Below are positions 8,414 through 15,729 of a stretch of DNA of 43,755 bases, piece after piece (within the stretch, counting starts at the first letter, position 1; each line of letters opens with the position of its first letter). Source of the DNA: an uncultured delta proteobacterium. Lineage in GTDB: Bacteria; Desulfobacterota; Syntrophia; Syntrophales; Smithellaceae. The position numbers were made by a program, and so were the translations under genes. Location: NCBI GenBank assembly GCA_903904655.1, contig CAIVDK010000419.1:1-43755 (forward strand). The letters run 5' to 3'. The notes below the pieces were generated by a model. It ran no database searches. It saw nothing but the letters and a program-made list of their open reading frames with translations, and was not told the DNA's origin.

Positions 8414-8440
8414 ATTATAAAATTTATCGCGAAATGTCCA
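8414..8440 (-). promoter_or_regulatory. Candidate promoter of tRNA-Pro
   Basis: Minus strand: TATAAT (8419-8414) preceded by TGGACA (8440-8435) with a short 15-base spacer. It is placed about 15 bases before the tRNA 5' end. Confidence 0.5.
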
Positions 8441-8490
8441 CATGTTTTTATTTACGATGATATTATATTAGCAAAGAGAGCACCCGACAC

Positions 8491-8907
8491 GTGATTATTT
8501 ACGATGTGAAATGTGAGAACGGTCATAAGTTTGAAGGCTGGTTTAAAGATCGCCAGGCCTGGATCGAGCAAAACGCGCAGCGGTTGATCTGCTGTCCCGT
8601 TTGTAATAGTTCCAATGTGGAAATAGCGCCTTCCTCCATTACCATCATGGGGAAGGATGCAAAAACGGACGACAAGAATCATGAGAGAGATATTCCCCCG
8701 GGCAAGGCTCTTCAATGGTTGCAGCAGTTTATTGAAAACAACTTTGAAGATGTTGGAAATAAATTTGCCGAAGTGGCGCTGAAAATACACTATGGCGATG
8801 AAGAAAAACGAAACATTAAAGGGACGACGACGTCGCAGGAAGAAGCGAGCTTAAAAGAAGAAGGTATTTCGTTCATAAAAATTCCTCTGCCCAAAATGGA
8901 CAGCTGA
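8491..8907 (+). CDS. DUF1178 family protein, putative zinc-ribbon
   Basis: 138-residue cytoplasmic protein of unknown function. The start IIYDVKCENGHKFEGWF and the CCPVC pair about 35 residues later are the DUF1178 hallmark and would form a zinc ribbon with C-x4-H/C-x2-C character. A short acidic C-terminal helix-rich part follows (LHYGDEEKR-like segment IHYGDEEKRNIKG). The start is GTG at 8491, with a weak AAGAGAG upstream. It runs 90 bases ahead of the cysK-cysS fusion and may share its transcript. Confidence 0.85.
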   Translation: MIIYDVKCENGHKFEGWFKDRQAWIEQNAQRLICCPVCNSSNVEIAPSSITIMGKDAKTDDKNHERDIPPGKALQWLQQFIENNFEDVGNKFAEVALKIHYGDEEKRNIKGTTTSQEEASLKEEGISFIKIPLPKMDS

Positions 8908-8997
8908 TCCACCATTTATCCAGAATGATTTTTTGACCCCTTAAGAACCTTTTGTCGAAAAAAGACAGATCTATTATTGATAAACGGGCCGTATTTT

Positions 8998-11313
8998 ATG
9001 ATGAACGCTTATAAAAGTATTATTGATCGTATCGGCAACACGCCTCTTGTGGAAATAACGAGACTCAATCCGAATAAAAAGGTGAAAATTTTTGCCAAGC
9101 TCGAGTCTGCCAATCCGGGCGGTTCCATTAAAGACCGCACCGCCCTGGTTATGGTTGAAAATGCCGAAAAAAGGGGAGACTTAAACCACAATAAGATTAT
9201 TCTGGAGGCAACCAGCGGCAATACCGGCATAGGACTGGCCATGATCGCGGCGGCCAAAGGGTATAAGCTTTGTCTCACAATGTCCGAAGCGGCAAGCGAA
9301 GAACGCAAAAAAATCCTGCGGGCGATGGGCGCAGAACTGCATTTTACCCCGGCGGCGCTGGGAACCGACGGCGCCATTGAAGTTGCCTATCGGATGCTGC
9401 GGGAAAATCCCGACAAGTATTTCGGTACCGATCAATTTAACAACGAAGACAATATTGCCGCCCACTATTTTGGAACGGCCCAGGAAATCTGGGATCAAAC
9501 CGCAGGTCAAGTAACCATGGTCGTAACCACTCTCGGCACGACCGGCACTGCGATGGGTCTTTCCAAGAAACTCAAGGAGTTGAGCGGCCGGATTCGGATT
9601 ATCGGCGTCGAACCTTATTTGCAGCATAAGATTCAGGGGCTCAAAAATATGCGCGAGTCCTACCGCCCGGGGATCTTTGATAAGAAGCGTCTCGATGAAA
9701 AAGTGAACATTCTGGATGAAGACGCTTTTGAGATGTCCCGCAGGCTTGCCCGTGAAGAAGGCATCCTGGCGGGAATGAGTTCCGGGGCGGCCATGTTTGT
9801 GGCCGCCGAGAAGGCCTGCAAAATGGAAGAAGGTCTAATCGTGGTCATTTTTCCGGACAGCGGCGAGCGTTATTTAAGCACGGAGTTATTTGCGGTCAAA
9901 GAAGAATTGGCCACGGTAAATCTTTACAATATTTTGAAACGTCAGAAAACACTTTTCCGGCCGCTGAAATCTGAAGAAGTGTTAATGCGTACCTGCGGCC
10001 CGACCGTCCATGACGTGCCCCACCTGGGAAATTACCGGCGTCTGGTGGTGTCTGACTTGCTGTGTCGTTATCTGACGTTCAAAGGATATAAAGTCAAACA
10101 TGTTCTCGACATCGTTGATTTTACGGATAAGTCGATTAAGGGTTCGGAAAAGGCGGCGATGGATCTGTCGGATTATTCCAATAAATATTTGCAGATTTTT
10201 CTGGACGATGCGCGATATTTAAATATTCGTCCGGGCAATGTTTACGTGAAAGCTTCCGAAAATGTTGATGCCATGCTCAAGATTGTCGAGAAATTAGTTG
10301 ATAAAGGCTATGCATACGAGAAATTGCATTCTGTTTATTTCGATATTTCCAAACTGGCTGATTACGGTCTTCTCTCCAATGTCGATCTGGCAAAAACCAG
10401 ATTAGGCAAATCCATTGACCTCGACGACTATGAAAAAGACAGCCCGGCGGATTTTGCGCTCCTGAAAAGGGCCGGCCTGGGGGAGTTGAAAAGAGGAATT
10501 TATCATAAGACGAAGTGGGGCAATATTCGGCCGGGCTGGCATCTGGAATGCGCGGCCATTTCCCAAAAATATCTGGGAACGGCTTACGATATTCATATTA
10601 GCGGGGCTGATGAAACTTTTCCCCACTGCGAAAATATCGTCGCGATTAACAAGGCGTTTTCCGGCCATAGCGGTGCAAATTACTGGATCGGCGCTGAGCT
10701 GATCCTGGTCGATGGGCGGAAGATGTCACGCTCGCTGAATAATGCGGTAACGATCGCCAATCTGAAGCAAAATGGTTACAGCGGCAGGGATATCCGGTTT
10801 TTTCTGCTGGGGATGAATTACCGCAAACCGATCAGTTATTCTGAGAAGGCCTTGCAGATGGCGAGGAACACCATTAAAAAAATTGATACTTTTATTTACC
10901 GGCTTTACGCAATTGAGGATGATGCTCAAAATTTTCCTGATGTCGATCAACTGATTTACGATCTTCATCATGGTTTTGAGAAGGCCTTAGACGACGATAT
11001 AAATATATCCGGTGCTCTGGCGGCGTTTTTTGATTTTATTGGCAAGATCAACGCGCCTTTGACTGAGGGGAAAATCAGCAGGTCGGATACCCGGAAAATT
11101 GTCAAGGCGCTTGAAAAAATAAATGAAATAGTTGGCATAATGGATTTTGGACAACAAACACTCCATCTCGATATTACAGAACTTATTCAAAAAAGAGAAG
11201 CGGCCAGAAAAGCAGGCCTTTGGCAAGAAGCGGATGTGTTGAGAAATCAGTTGGCAGGGGCAGGCGTTGAGGTTTTGGATAGTCAGCAGGGGACAATCTG
11301 GCGTTTTAAATAG
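8998..11313 (+). CDS. Cysteine synthase / cysteinyl-tRNA synthetase fusion
   Basis: One ORF of about 771 residues joins two complete enzymes. Residues ~1-305 are a fold-type II PLP cysteine synthase (CysK/CysM): GNTPLVEI, PLP lysine K45 in GGSIKDR, TSGNTG at 72-77, the GTTGT loop and PDSGERYLST. Residues ~306-771 are a class I cysteinyl-tRNA synthetase starting NLYNILKRQK: CGPTVHD (C333), HIGH-type HLGN (342-345), PGWHLEC (C518), KMSRS (575-579), DALR domain, and a typical anticodon-domain end (GTIWRFK). There is no obvious linker. The zinc region reads FPHCENI where E. coli has FPHHENE, so the ligand E238 is replaced. ATG at 8998 or 9001; the TTG at 8977 is less likely. It implies cysteine is made and charged by one protein. 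Confidence 0.93.
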   Translation: MMNAYKSIIDRIGNTPLVEITRLNPNKKVKIFAKLESANPGGSIKDRTALVMVENAEKRGDLNHNKIILEATSGNTGIGLAMIAAAKGYKLCLTMSEAASEERKKILRAMGAELHFTPAALGTDGAIEVAYRMLRENPDKYFGTDQFNNEDNIAAHYFGTAQEIWDQTAGQVTMVVTTLGTTGTAMGLSKKLKELSGRIRIIGVEPYLQHKIQGLKNMRESYRPGIFDKKRLDEKVNILDEDAFEMSRRLAREEGILAGMSSGAAMFVAAEKACKMEEGLIVVIFPDSGERYLSTELFAVKEELATVNLYNILKRQKTLFRPLKSEEVLMRTCGPTVHDVPHLGNYRRLVVSDLLCRYLTFKGYKVKHVLDIVDFTDKSIKGSEKAAMDLSDYSNKYLQIFLDDARYLNIRPGNVYVKASENVDAMLKIVEKLVDKGYAYEKLHSVYFDISKLADYGLLSNVDLAKTRLGKSIDLDDYEKDSPADFALLKRAGLGELKRGIYHKTKWGNIRPGWHLECAAISQKYLGTAYDIHISGADETFPHCENIVAINKAFSGHSGANYWIGAELILVDGRKMSRSLNNAVTIANLKQNGYSGRDIRFFLLGMNYRKPISYSEKALQMARNTIKKIDTFIYRLYAIEDDAQNFPDVDQLIYDLHHGFEKALDDDINISGALAAFFDFIGKINAPLTEGKISRSDTRKIVKALEKINEIVGIMDFGQQTLHLDITELIQKREAARKAGLWQEADVLRNQLAGAGVEVLDSQQGTIWRFK

Positions 11314-11323
11314 AAATAAGCTC

Positions 11324-12145
11324 ATGGAAAAATTAAGAAAATCTATCATAGCCGGTTCCTGGTATCCCGAAGATCCTTCCATTTTGAGGGGTGATATAGC
11401 CAGATACATAAAAAATGTACCTGATAGGGAGCTTACAGGCGATGTTGTAGGCTTAATTGTGCCTCACGCCGGTTATATGTATTCCGGTCAGGTGGCGGCA
11501 CATGCCTATAAGCTGATCCAAGGTAAAAAATATGATGCAGTTATTCTCATCGGGCCAAGTCACAGAGTTGCTTTCGGAGGTGTATCCATATGCAGTCAAG
11601 GGGCTTATGAAACACCTCTGGGCGTGATCCCTGTCGATGAAAATATCGCCTGTGAAATGAAACGCCTCAGCAGCATCATTATCGATCTCCCCGCCGCCCA
11701 TGCGCGGGAACATTCCCTGGAAATTCAACTTCCCTTCTTGCAGATTGCTCTGGGGGCTTTCCCCTTTATTCCGTTAGTGATGGGGGATCAGAATGTTGCG
11801 ACCTGTCGGGAACTCGTTGATGCTGTCTGTCAGGTGGCTAAAGATCGCCATGTATTAATTGTCGCAAGCAGTGATCTGTCCCATTTCCATGATTATAAAA
11901 AGGCAAAAGAGCTGGATGGAATTGTGCTCAGGCATATTCAAGATATCGATGCTGAAGGACTCTTAGACAGTTTGGCTCATGATAAAACCGAGGCCTGCGG
12001 CGGTGGACCAATGGCGGTGACCATGTTGGCCGCACACAAACTGGGCGCCCCTCAGTCGCTGCTTCTGAAATATGCAAATTCCGGGGATGTAACGGGCGAT
12101 AAAAGTTCAGTGGTGGGGTACGCATCAGCCGTTTATTATCGATGA
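11324..12145 (+). CDS. amrB: AmmeMemoRadiSam system protein B (Memo family)
   Basis: 273-residue Memo-family protein, related to extradiol dioxygenases and to human MEMO1. Conserved blocks include the N-terminal AGSWYP, VPHAGYMYSG, IGPSHRVAFGG, a SSDLSHFHDY segment and EACGGGPM; the two histidines and the late cysteine correspond to the metal-site residues described for MEMO1. The bacterial role is not settled. The ATG at 11324 is 10 bases after the fusion gene and starts at the family N-terminus; the earlier ORF-track start overlaps cysS. amrA follows after 15 bases. Confidence 0.9.
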   Translation: MEKLRKSIIAGSWYPEDPSILRGDIARYIKNVPDRELTGDVVGLIVPHAGYMYSGQVAAHAYKLIQGKKYDAVILIGPSHRVAFGGVSICSQGAYETPLGVIPVDENIACEMKRLSSIIIDLPAAHAREHSLEIQLPFLQIALGAFPFIPLVMGDQNVATCRELVDAVCQVAKDRHVLIVASSDLSHFHDYKKAKELDGIVLRHIQDIDAEGLLDSLAHDKTEACGGGPMAVTMLAAHKLGAPQSLLLKYANSGDVTGDKSSVVGYASAVYYR

Positions 12146-12160
12146 AAAACAGAGGATAAA

Positions 12161-12709
12161 ATGGAATTAACTGATCAAGAAAAAAAGACGCTTCTGGACA
12201 TAGCCAAAAGAGCGATTATTGCGAAAGCCGGCAATAGAGAATTACCTAAATTAACAATGGATTTACCGATACTTAAGGAAAAAAGAGGCGCTTTTGTCAC
12301 CTTAAAGAAACGGGGGCACCTGCGTGGTTGCATCGGCTATATCAAGGCGGTTAAACCACTGGGAGACACTGTGCAGGAAATGGCTGTTGCTGCAGCCTTT
12401 CATGATCCGCGTTTCCCGTCTCTCAAGGGCGAAGAAATCCGGGATTTGAGCTTTGAAATATCTGTTTTAAGCCCTTTGCGAAAGATTCAAACTATTGATG
12501 ACATTGAAGTGGGAAAACATGGCTTGTATATTGTTCGAGGTTATAATTCCGGTTTGCTCTTGCCGCAGGTGGCCACTGAATATGGCTGGGACAGGGAAAG
12601 TTTTCTAAAAGAGACCTGCTATAAAGCCGGTCTGCCGCCCAAGGCGTGGAAAGATAAAGAAACTGAAATATATATTTTCTCGGCAGATTATTTTAGCGAT
12701 AAGGATTAG
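12161..12709 (+). CDS. amrA: AmmeMemoRadiSam system protein A (AMMECR1 domain)
   Basis: 182-residue AMMECR1-domain protein with the invariant LRGCIGY motif and the following VQEMAVAAAFHDPRFP and EISVLSPLRKI blocks; the C-terminal LLPQVATEYGW stretch is also typical. Biochemical function is unknown. It normally occurs with amrB and a radical-SAM protein (amrS); no radical-SAM gene is in this window. AGAGGA lies seven bases before the ATG. Last gene before the tRNA-secE operon. Confidence 0.9.
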   Translation: MELTDQEKKTLLDIAKRAIIAKAGNRELPKLTMDLPILKEKRGAFVTLKKRGHLRGCIGYIKAVKPLGDTVQEMAVAAAFHDPRFPSLKGEEIRDLSFEISVLSPLRKIQTIDDIEVGKHGLYIVRGYNSGLLLPQVATEYGWDRESFLKETCYKAGLPPKAWKDKETEIYIFSADYFSDKD

Positions 12710-12741
12710 ATTCTCTTTTTATTCTTCTTCCGAATCTTTTT
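12708..12741 (+). terminator. Weak intrinsic terminator candidate after amrA
   Basis: AGATTC (12708-12713) pairs with GAATCT (12732-12737), followed by TTTTT. The loop is long and the stem AT-rich, so this is a weak call. Confidence 0.3.
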
Positions 12742-12762
12742 GTGAATAATTTAAAAATTTGC

Positions 12763-12791
12763 TTGACAAAAACAAGCATAAAAATTAGAGT
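12763..12791 (+). promoter_or_regulatory. Promoter of the tRNA-secE-nusG-ribosomal operon
   Basis: TTGACA (12763-12768), 17 bases, TAGAGT (12786-12791). It lies about 85 bases before the first tRNA and is the only strong promoter-like site upstream of the cluster. Confidence 0.65.
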
Positions 12792-12877
12792 CCGCAATTC
12801 GCACGAAGCGGTGTAATTGTTTTTTTGCGTTTAAAGCAAAGAGGGGCTCATGCGAAATGGTTTAAATTAAAGGGTTT

Positions 12878-12953
12878 GCTGGCGTAGCTCAATCGGTAGA
12901 GCAGCTGATTTGTAATCAGCAGGTTGCGGGTTCAAGTCCCATCGCCAGCTCCA
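12878..12953 (+). tRNA. tRNA-Thr(TGT)
   Basis: 76 bases with CCA. Acceptor GCTGGCG/CGCCAGC, anticodon loop TTTGTAA (anticodon TGT) on stem GCTGA/TCAGC, T loop GTTCAAGTC. First of four tRNAs ahead of rpmG. Confidence 0.97.
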
Positions 12954-12969
12954 GATGAGTAATATCACT

Positions 12970-13054
12970 GGAGGGGTTCCCGAGCGGCCAAAGGGAGCAG
13001 ACTGTAAATCTGCCGGCGGAGCCTACGGAGGTTCGAACCCTCCCCCCTCCACCA
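12970..13054 (+). tRNA. tRNA-Tyr(GTA)
   Basis: 85 bases with CCA and a long variable arm, as expected for bacterial tRNA-Tyr. Acceptor GGAGGGG pairs with CCCCTCC, the anticodon loop CTGTAAA gives GTA, and the T arm contains GTTCGAACC. Confidence 0.97.
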
Positions 13055-13072
13055 GTTTTTATGAATGGGTAA

Positions 13073-13148
13073 GCGGGAGTAGCTCAGGGGCTAGAGCGTC
13101 AGCCTTCCAAGCTGAGGGTCGCGGGTTCGAATCCCGTTTCCCGCTCCA
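13073..13148 (+). tRNA. tRNA-Gly(TCC)
   Basis: 76 bases with CCA. Acceptor GCGGGAG pairs with TTCCCGC (one G-T), the anticodon loop CTTCCAA gives TCC, and the T arm contains GTTCGAATC. Confidence 0.97.
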
Positions 13149-13188
13149 GGTATTTTTTTTAATGCCAGTTTAAAAGTTTAAGAGTCGT

Positions 13189-13264
13189 GCCCACGTAGCT
13201 CAGTTGGTAGAGCACATCCTTGGTAAGGATGAGGTCACCAGTTCAATCCTGGTCGTGGGCTCCA
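13189..13264 (+). tRNA. tRNA-Thr(GGT)
   Basis: 76 bases with CCA. Acceptor GCCCACG/CGTGGGC, anticodon loop TTGGTAA (GGT) on stem CATCC/GGATG. Second threonine isoacceptor in the cluster. Confidence 0.97.
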
Positions 13265-13277
13265 GTGAAGGAGAATT

Positions 13278-13427
13278 ATGCGAAATAATATTATTTTAGC
13301 TTGTACGGACTGTAAGCAGAGAAATTATACGACGACAAAAAATAAGCGTACCATGCAAAACCGCCTGGAAATGAAAAAATATTGCAAGTTTTGCCGTGGA
13401 CACAAACTGCACAGGGAAACGAAATAG
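13278..13427 (+). CDS. rpmG: 50S ribosomal protein L33
   Basis: Too short for the ORF track: a 49-residue basic protein beginning [19 protein letters not shown] and ending with a CKFCRGHK pair. The two CxxC pairs make this the zinc-binding form of L33, a protein of the large subunit near the E site. AAGGAG lies seven bases before the ATG. It sits between tRNA-Thr(GGT) and tRNA-Trp, as in many bacteria. Confidence 0.96.
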   Translation: MRNNIILACTDCKQRNYTTTKNKRTMQNRLEMKKYCKFCRGHKLHRETK

Positions 13428-13440
13428 TTAAAATTTGGAT

Positions 13441-13517
13441 AGGCCAGTAGCTCTAATGGATAGAGCGCCGGACTCCAAATCCGGATGCTGGGGGTTCAAG
13501 TCCCTCCTGGCCTGCCA
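13441..13517 (+). tRNA. tRNA-Trp(CCA)
   Basis: 77 bases with encoded 3' CCA. Acceptor AGGCCAG/CTGGCCT with G discriminator, anticodon stem CCGGA/TCCGG with loop CTCCAAA (CCA). It lies 13 bases after rpmG and 25 before secE. Confidence 0.97.
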
Positions 13518-13542
13518 GTTTTCCCGAAAAAGGGTTGATGAT

Positions 13543-13746
13543 ATGGAAAAAATAAAGCTGATCATGAATAAGGCAGTACAGTTTATTTCCCAGGCGAAGT
13601 CTGAGTTAAAAAAAGTCACCTGGCCGACCCGGAAACAAACATTAGCGTCCACCGGGGTTGTCATTGTTATTGTTGTGATCATAGCTCTTTATCTGGGAAT
13701 TATTGATTTAATTCTCTCAAAATTAGTCAAGTTTATTTTAGGTTAA
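13543..13746 (+). CDS. secE: Preprotein translocase subunit SecE
   Basis: 67-residue essential subunit that clamps SecY. An amphipathic region with the conserved ELKKVTWPTRKQT motif is followed by one membrane helix (about residues 36-58). The start is the ATG at 13543; the ORF-track start at 13435 runs through tRNA-Trp. This is the short single-helix form of SecE, not the three-helix enterobacterial one. nusG follows after four bases. Confidence 0.95.
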   Translation: MEKIKLIMNKAVQFISQAKSELKKVTWPTRKQTLASTGVVIVIVVIIALYLGIIDLILSKLVKFILG

Positions 13747-13750
13747 CTTC

Positions 13751-14281
13751 ATGGCTTTTAAATGGTACGTCGTACATACTTATTCGGGATTTGAGAATAA
13801 GGTAAAGATGAGCCTTCAGGAAAGAATTGAACTGGCCGGTGCTCAGGATTGTTTTTCCGATATTCTTATTCCGGAAGAAGATGTTGTGGAGTTGATTTCG
13901 GGAGAGAAGAAAACATCCAAACGCAAGTTTTTCCCAGGGTATATTCTGGTGCGTATGGAAATGAGCGATGAAAACTGGCATATCGTCAAAAACACACCGA
14001 AAGTAACCGGTTTTATCGGCAGCAAGGATAAGCCGTCACCGATTCCGGACAAAGACGTTGAGAATCTGAAGATAAGAATTGATGAAGGGACACTTAAGCC
14101 GAAACCCAAATTTAAGTTTGATGTCGGTGATCATGTCAAAATTATTGATGGCCCTTTCACCAATTTTGATGGGGTCATTGATGAAGTCCGACCCGAAAAA
14201 AGCAAGCTCAGGGTGATCGTCAGTATCTTCGGCCGTCCGACACCGGTGGAATTGGACTTCATTCAGGTCATGCAAGGATAA
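13751..14281 (+). CDS. nusG: Transcription termination/antitermination factor NusG
   Basis: 176-residue NusG with an N-terminal NGN domain starting [15 protein letters not shown] and containing [11 protein letters not shown], and a C-terminal KOW domain ([14 protein letters not shown] through [11 protein letters not shown]). It binds RNA polymerase and couples it to Rho or to the ribosome. Position between secE and rplK is the classical order. Confidence 0.97.
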   Translation: MAFKWYVVHTYSGFENKVKMSLQERIELAGAQDCFSDILIPEEDVVELISGEKKTSKRKFFPGYILVRMEMSDENWHIVKNTPKVTGFIGSKDKPSPIPDKDVENLKIRIDEGTLKPKPKFKFDVGDHVKIIDGPFTNFDGVIDEVRPEKSKLRVIVSIFGRPTPVELDFIQVMQG

Positions 14282-14335
14282 GTGATTTCAAGGCGTAAGG
14301 TTAAAGCCTAAAAAATTTTAGATCAGGTGATTGTT

Positions 14336-14761
14336 ATGGCAAAAAAAGTTATTGCGAATATTAAATTGCAGATTAAAGCGGGAAAGGCGACACCATCACC
14401 CCCGATCGGACCTGCGTTAGGGCAGCACGGCGTTAACATTATGGAGTTTTGTAAGGCCTACAATGCTTTGACGCAAAGTCAGGAAGGGATGATTGTTCCC
14501 GTCGTGATTACGGTTTACGCGGATCGGTCATTTACCTTTATTACCAAAACGCCGCCTGCTTCAGTCTTGCTCAAACAGGCGGCCAAAGTTGCCAAAGGTG
14601 CGGCTGATCCCAAGAGGGAAAAAGTGGGAACCGTCACGGCCAAGCAGGTTCAAGACATCGCGCAGTTGAAATTCAATGATTTGAACGCCGTGGATATCGA
14701 AGGTGCGGTCAAGATTATTGCCGGTACGGCAAGGTCAATGGGAATTGAAATAGCAGGTTAA
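14336..14761 (+). CDS. rplK: 50S ribosomal protein L11
   Basis: 141-residue L11 of the GTPase-associated centre, with the proline-rich [28 protein letters not shown] block. The ATG at 14336 gives the normal length; the GTG at 14327 would add three residues. The 54-base gap after nusG holds an AGGC...GCCT inverted repeat that could be part of an L1 autoregulatory site. Confidence 0.97.
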   Translation: MAKKVIANIKLQIKAGKATPSPPIGPALGQHGVNIMEFCKAYNALTQSQEGMIVPVVITVYADRSFTFITKTPPASVLLKQAAKVAKGAADPKREKVGTVTAKQVQDIAQLKFNDLNAVDIEGAVKIIAGTARSMGIEIAG

Positions 14762-14778
14762 TAAAGACGAGGTTTATC

Positions 14779-15480
14779 ATGTTAAGACGAGGCAAACGCA
14801 TAATAGCTGCGAAAGCTAAGGTTGAGCCGACCAAGCGCTATACGCTTAAAGAGGCTACGGAAATAATTGTATCAATGGTTGGGGCCAAATTCGACGAGAC
14901 TGTGGATGCCGCCGTCCGTTTAGGCGTTAACCCGGCACATGCCGATCAGATGGTTCGGGGCAGTGTTGTTCTTCCCAATGGTCTGGGCAAAACGGTGCGA
15001 GTGCTGGTTTTTGCCAAGGGCGATAAAGAAAAAGAAGCGCTGGAAGCCGGGGCGGATTTAGTCGGCAACGATGAAATCATTGAGAAAATTAAAGGCGGAT
15101 GGTTGGATTTTGATCGTGTGATCGCTACGCCGGATATGATGGGTTCCGTGGGCAAGATTGCTAAAATTTTAGGTCCGCGTGGTTTGATGCCCAACCCCAA
15201 AGTTGGAACGGTAACGTTTGATCTTGCCAATGCCGTGAAAGAGCTTAAGGCCGGCAAAGTGGAATTCCGCGTGGAAAAAGCGGGCATCGTTCATTCGCCG
15301 GTCGGTAAAGTTTCTTTTGGCGCTGAAAAATTAAGCGAAAACGTCAATGCACTTTTGGAAACCATCATCAAGTTGAAACCGGCATCCAGTAAGGGAACTT
15401 ATATTAAGAGTATTGCCATATCCAGCACCATGGGTGCGGGCGTGCGAATTGACCCTCTGGAGATTAAGAGCGCAAGTTAA
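14779..15480 (+). CDS. rplA: 50S ribosomal protein L1
   Basis: 233-residue L1 of the mobile stalk; in many bacteria it also represses its own L11-L1 mRNA. Typical blocks are [37 protein letters not shown], the [12 protein letters not shown] loop and the C-terminal [21 protein letters not shown] stretch. Normal length. Confidence 0.97.
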   Translation: MLRRGKRIIAAKAKVEPTKRYTLKEATEIIVSMVGAKFDETVDAAVRLGVNPAHADQMVRGSVVLPNGLGKTVRVLVFAKGDKEKEALEAGADLVGNDEIIEKIKGGWLDFDRVIATPDMMGSVGKIAKILGPRGLMPNPKVGTVTFDLANAVKELKAGKVEFRVEKAGIVHSPVGKVSFGAEKLSENVNALLETIIKLKPASSKGTYIKSIAISSTMGAGVRIDPLEIKSAS

Positions 15481-15520
15481 AATAGCAAATACGAATTCGC
15501 GCCGCGAATGCGTAGCAGTA

Positions 15521-15590
15521 GTATAGGTCGAAGACAGCAGGTACGGAAGTTTAAACGGAAGATGGCCTGCCGAGACTCGTGGAATAGAAA
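15521..15590 (+). ncRNA. L10 leader (ribosomal protein L10-L12 autoregulatory element)
   Basis: The 249-base gap between rplA and rplJ contains GAAGACAGCAGGTACGG ... GGCCTGCCGAGAC, which matches the conserved core of bacterial L10 leaders: the AGACAGCAGG strand pairs with CCTGCCGAG. L10-L12 complex binding to such leaders represses rplJ-rplL translation. Boundaries are approximate. Confidence 0.85.
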
Positions 15591-15625
15591 ATAGTTACTG
15601 AATTTTTCGAGGTAATCATTTTTCG

Positions 15626-15664
15626 GGAAACGGGGATCGGCTTTAGGCGGATAAAACCGTTTTC
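15626..15664 (+). promoter_or_regulatory. Second hairpin between the L10 leader and rplJ
   Basis: GAAACGG (15626-15632) can pair with CCGTTTTC (15657-15664), enclosing a GGCTTTAGGC-rich loop, followed by TATTCTG. It could be an attenuator or part of the leader's switching structure. No long T-run follows, so an intrinsic terminator is doubtful. Confidence 0.4.
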
Positions 15665-15729
15665 TATTCTGTATGTGGCTAGATTCTCCGGCCTCAAGTA
15701 AAAAATAATTTTGAAAGGAGGCTGATATA

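Noticed and set aside
13073-13148. tRNA-Gly as a possible integration site
   Set aside because: No integrase gene, no direct repeat of the tRNA 3' end and no foreign-looking genes are seen.
12955-13173. 72-codon ORF over the tRNA cluster
   Set aside because: It runs through tRNA-Tyr and tRNA-Gly and is a frame artefact of tRNA sequence.
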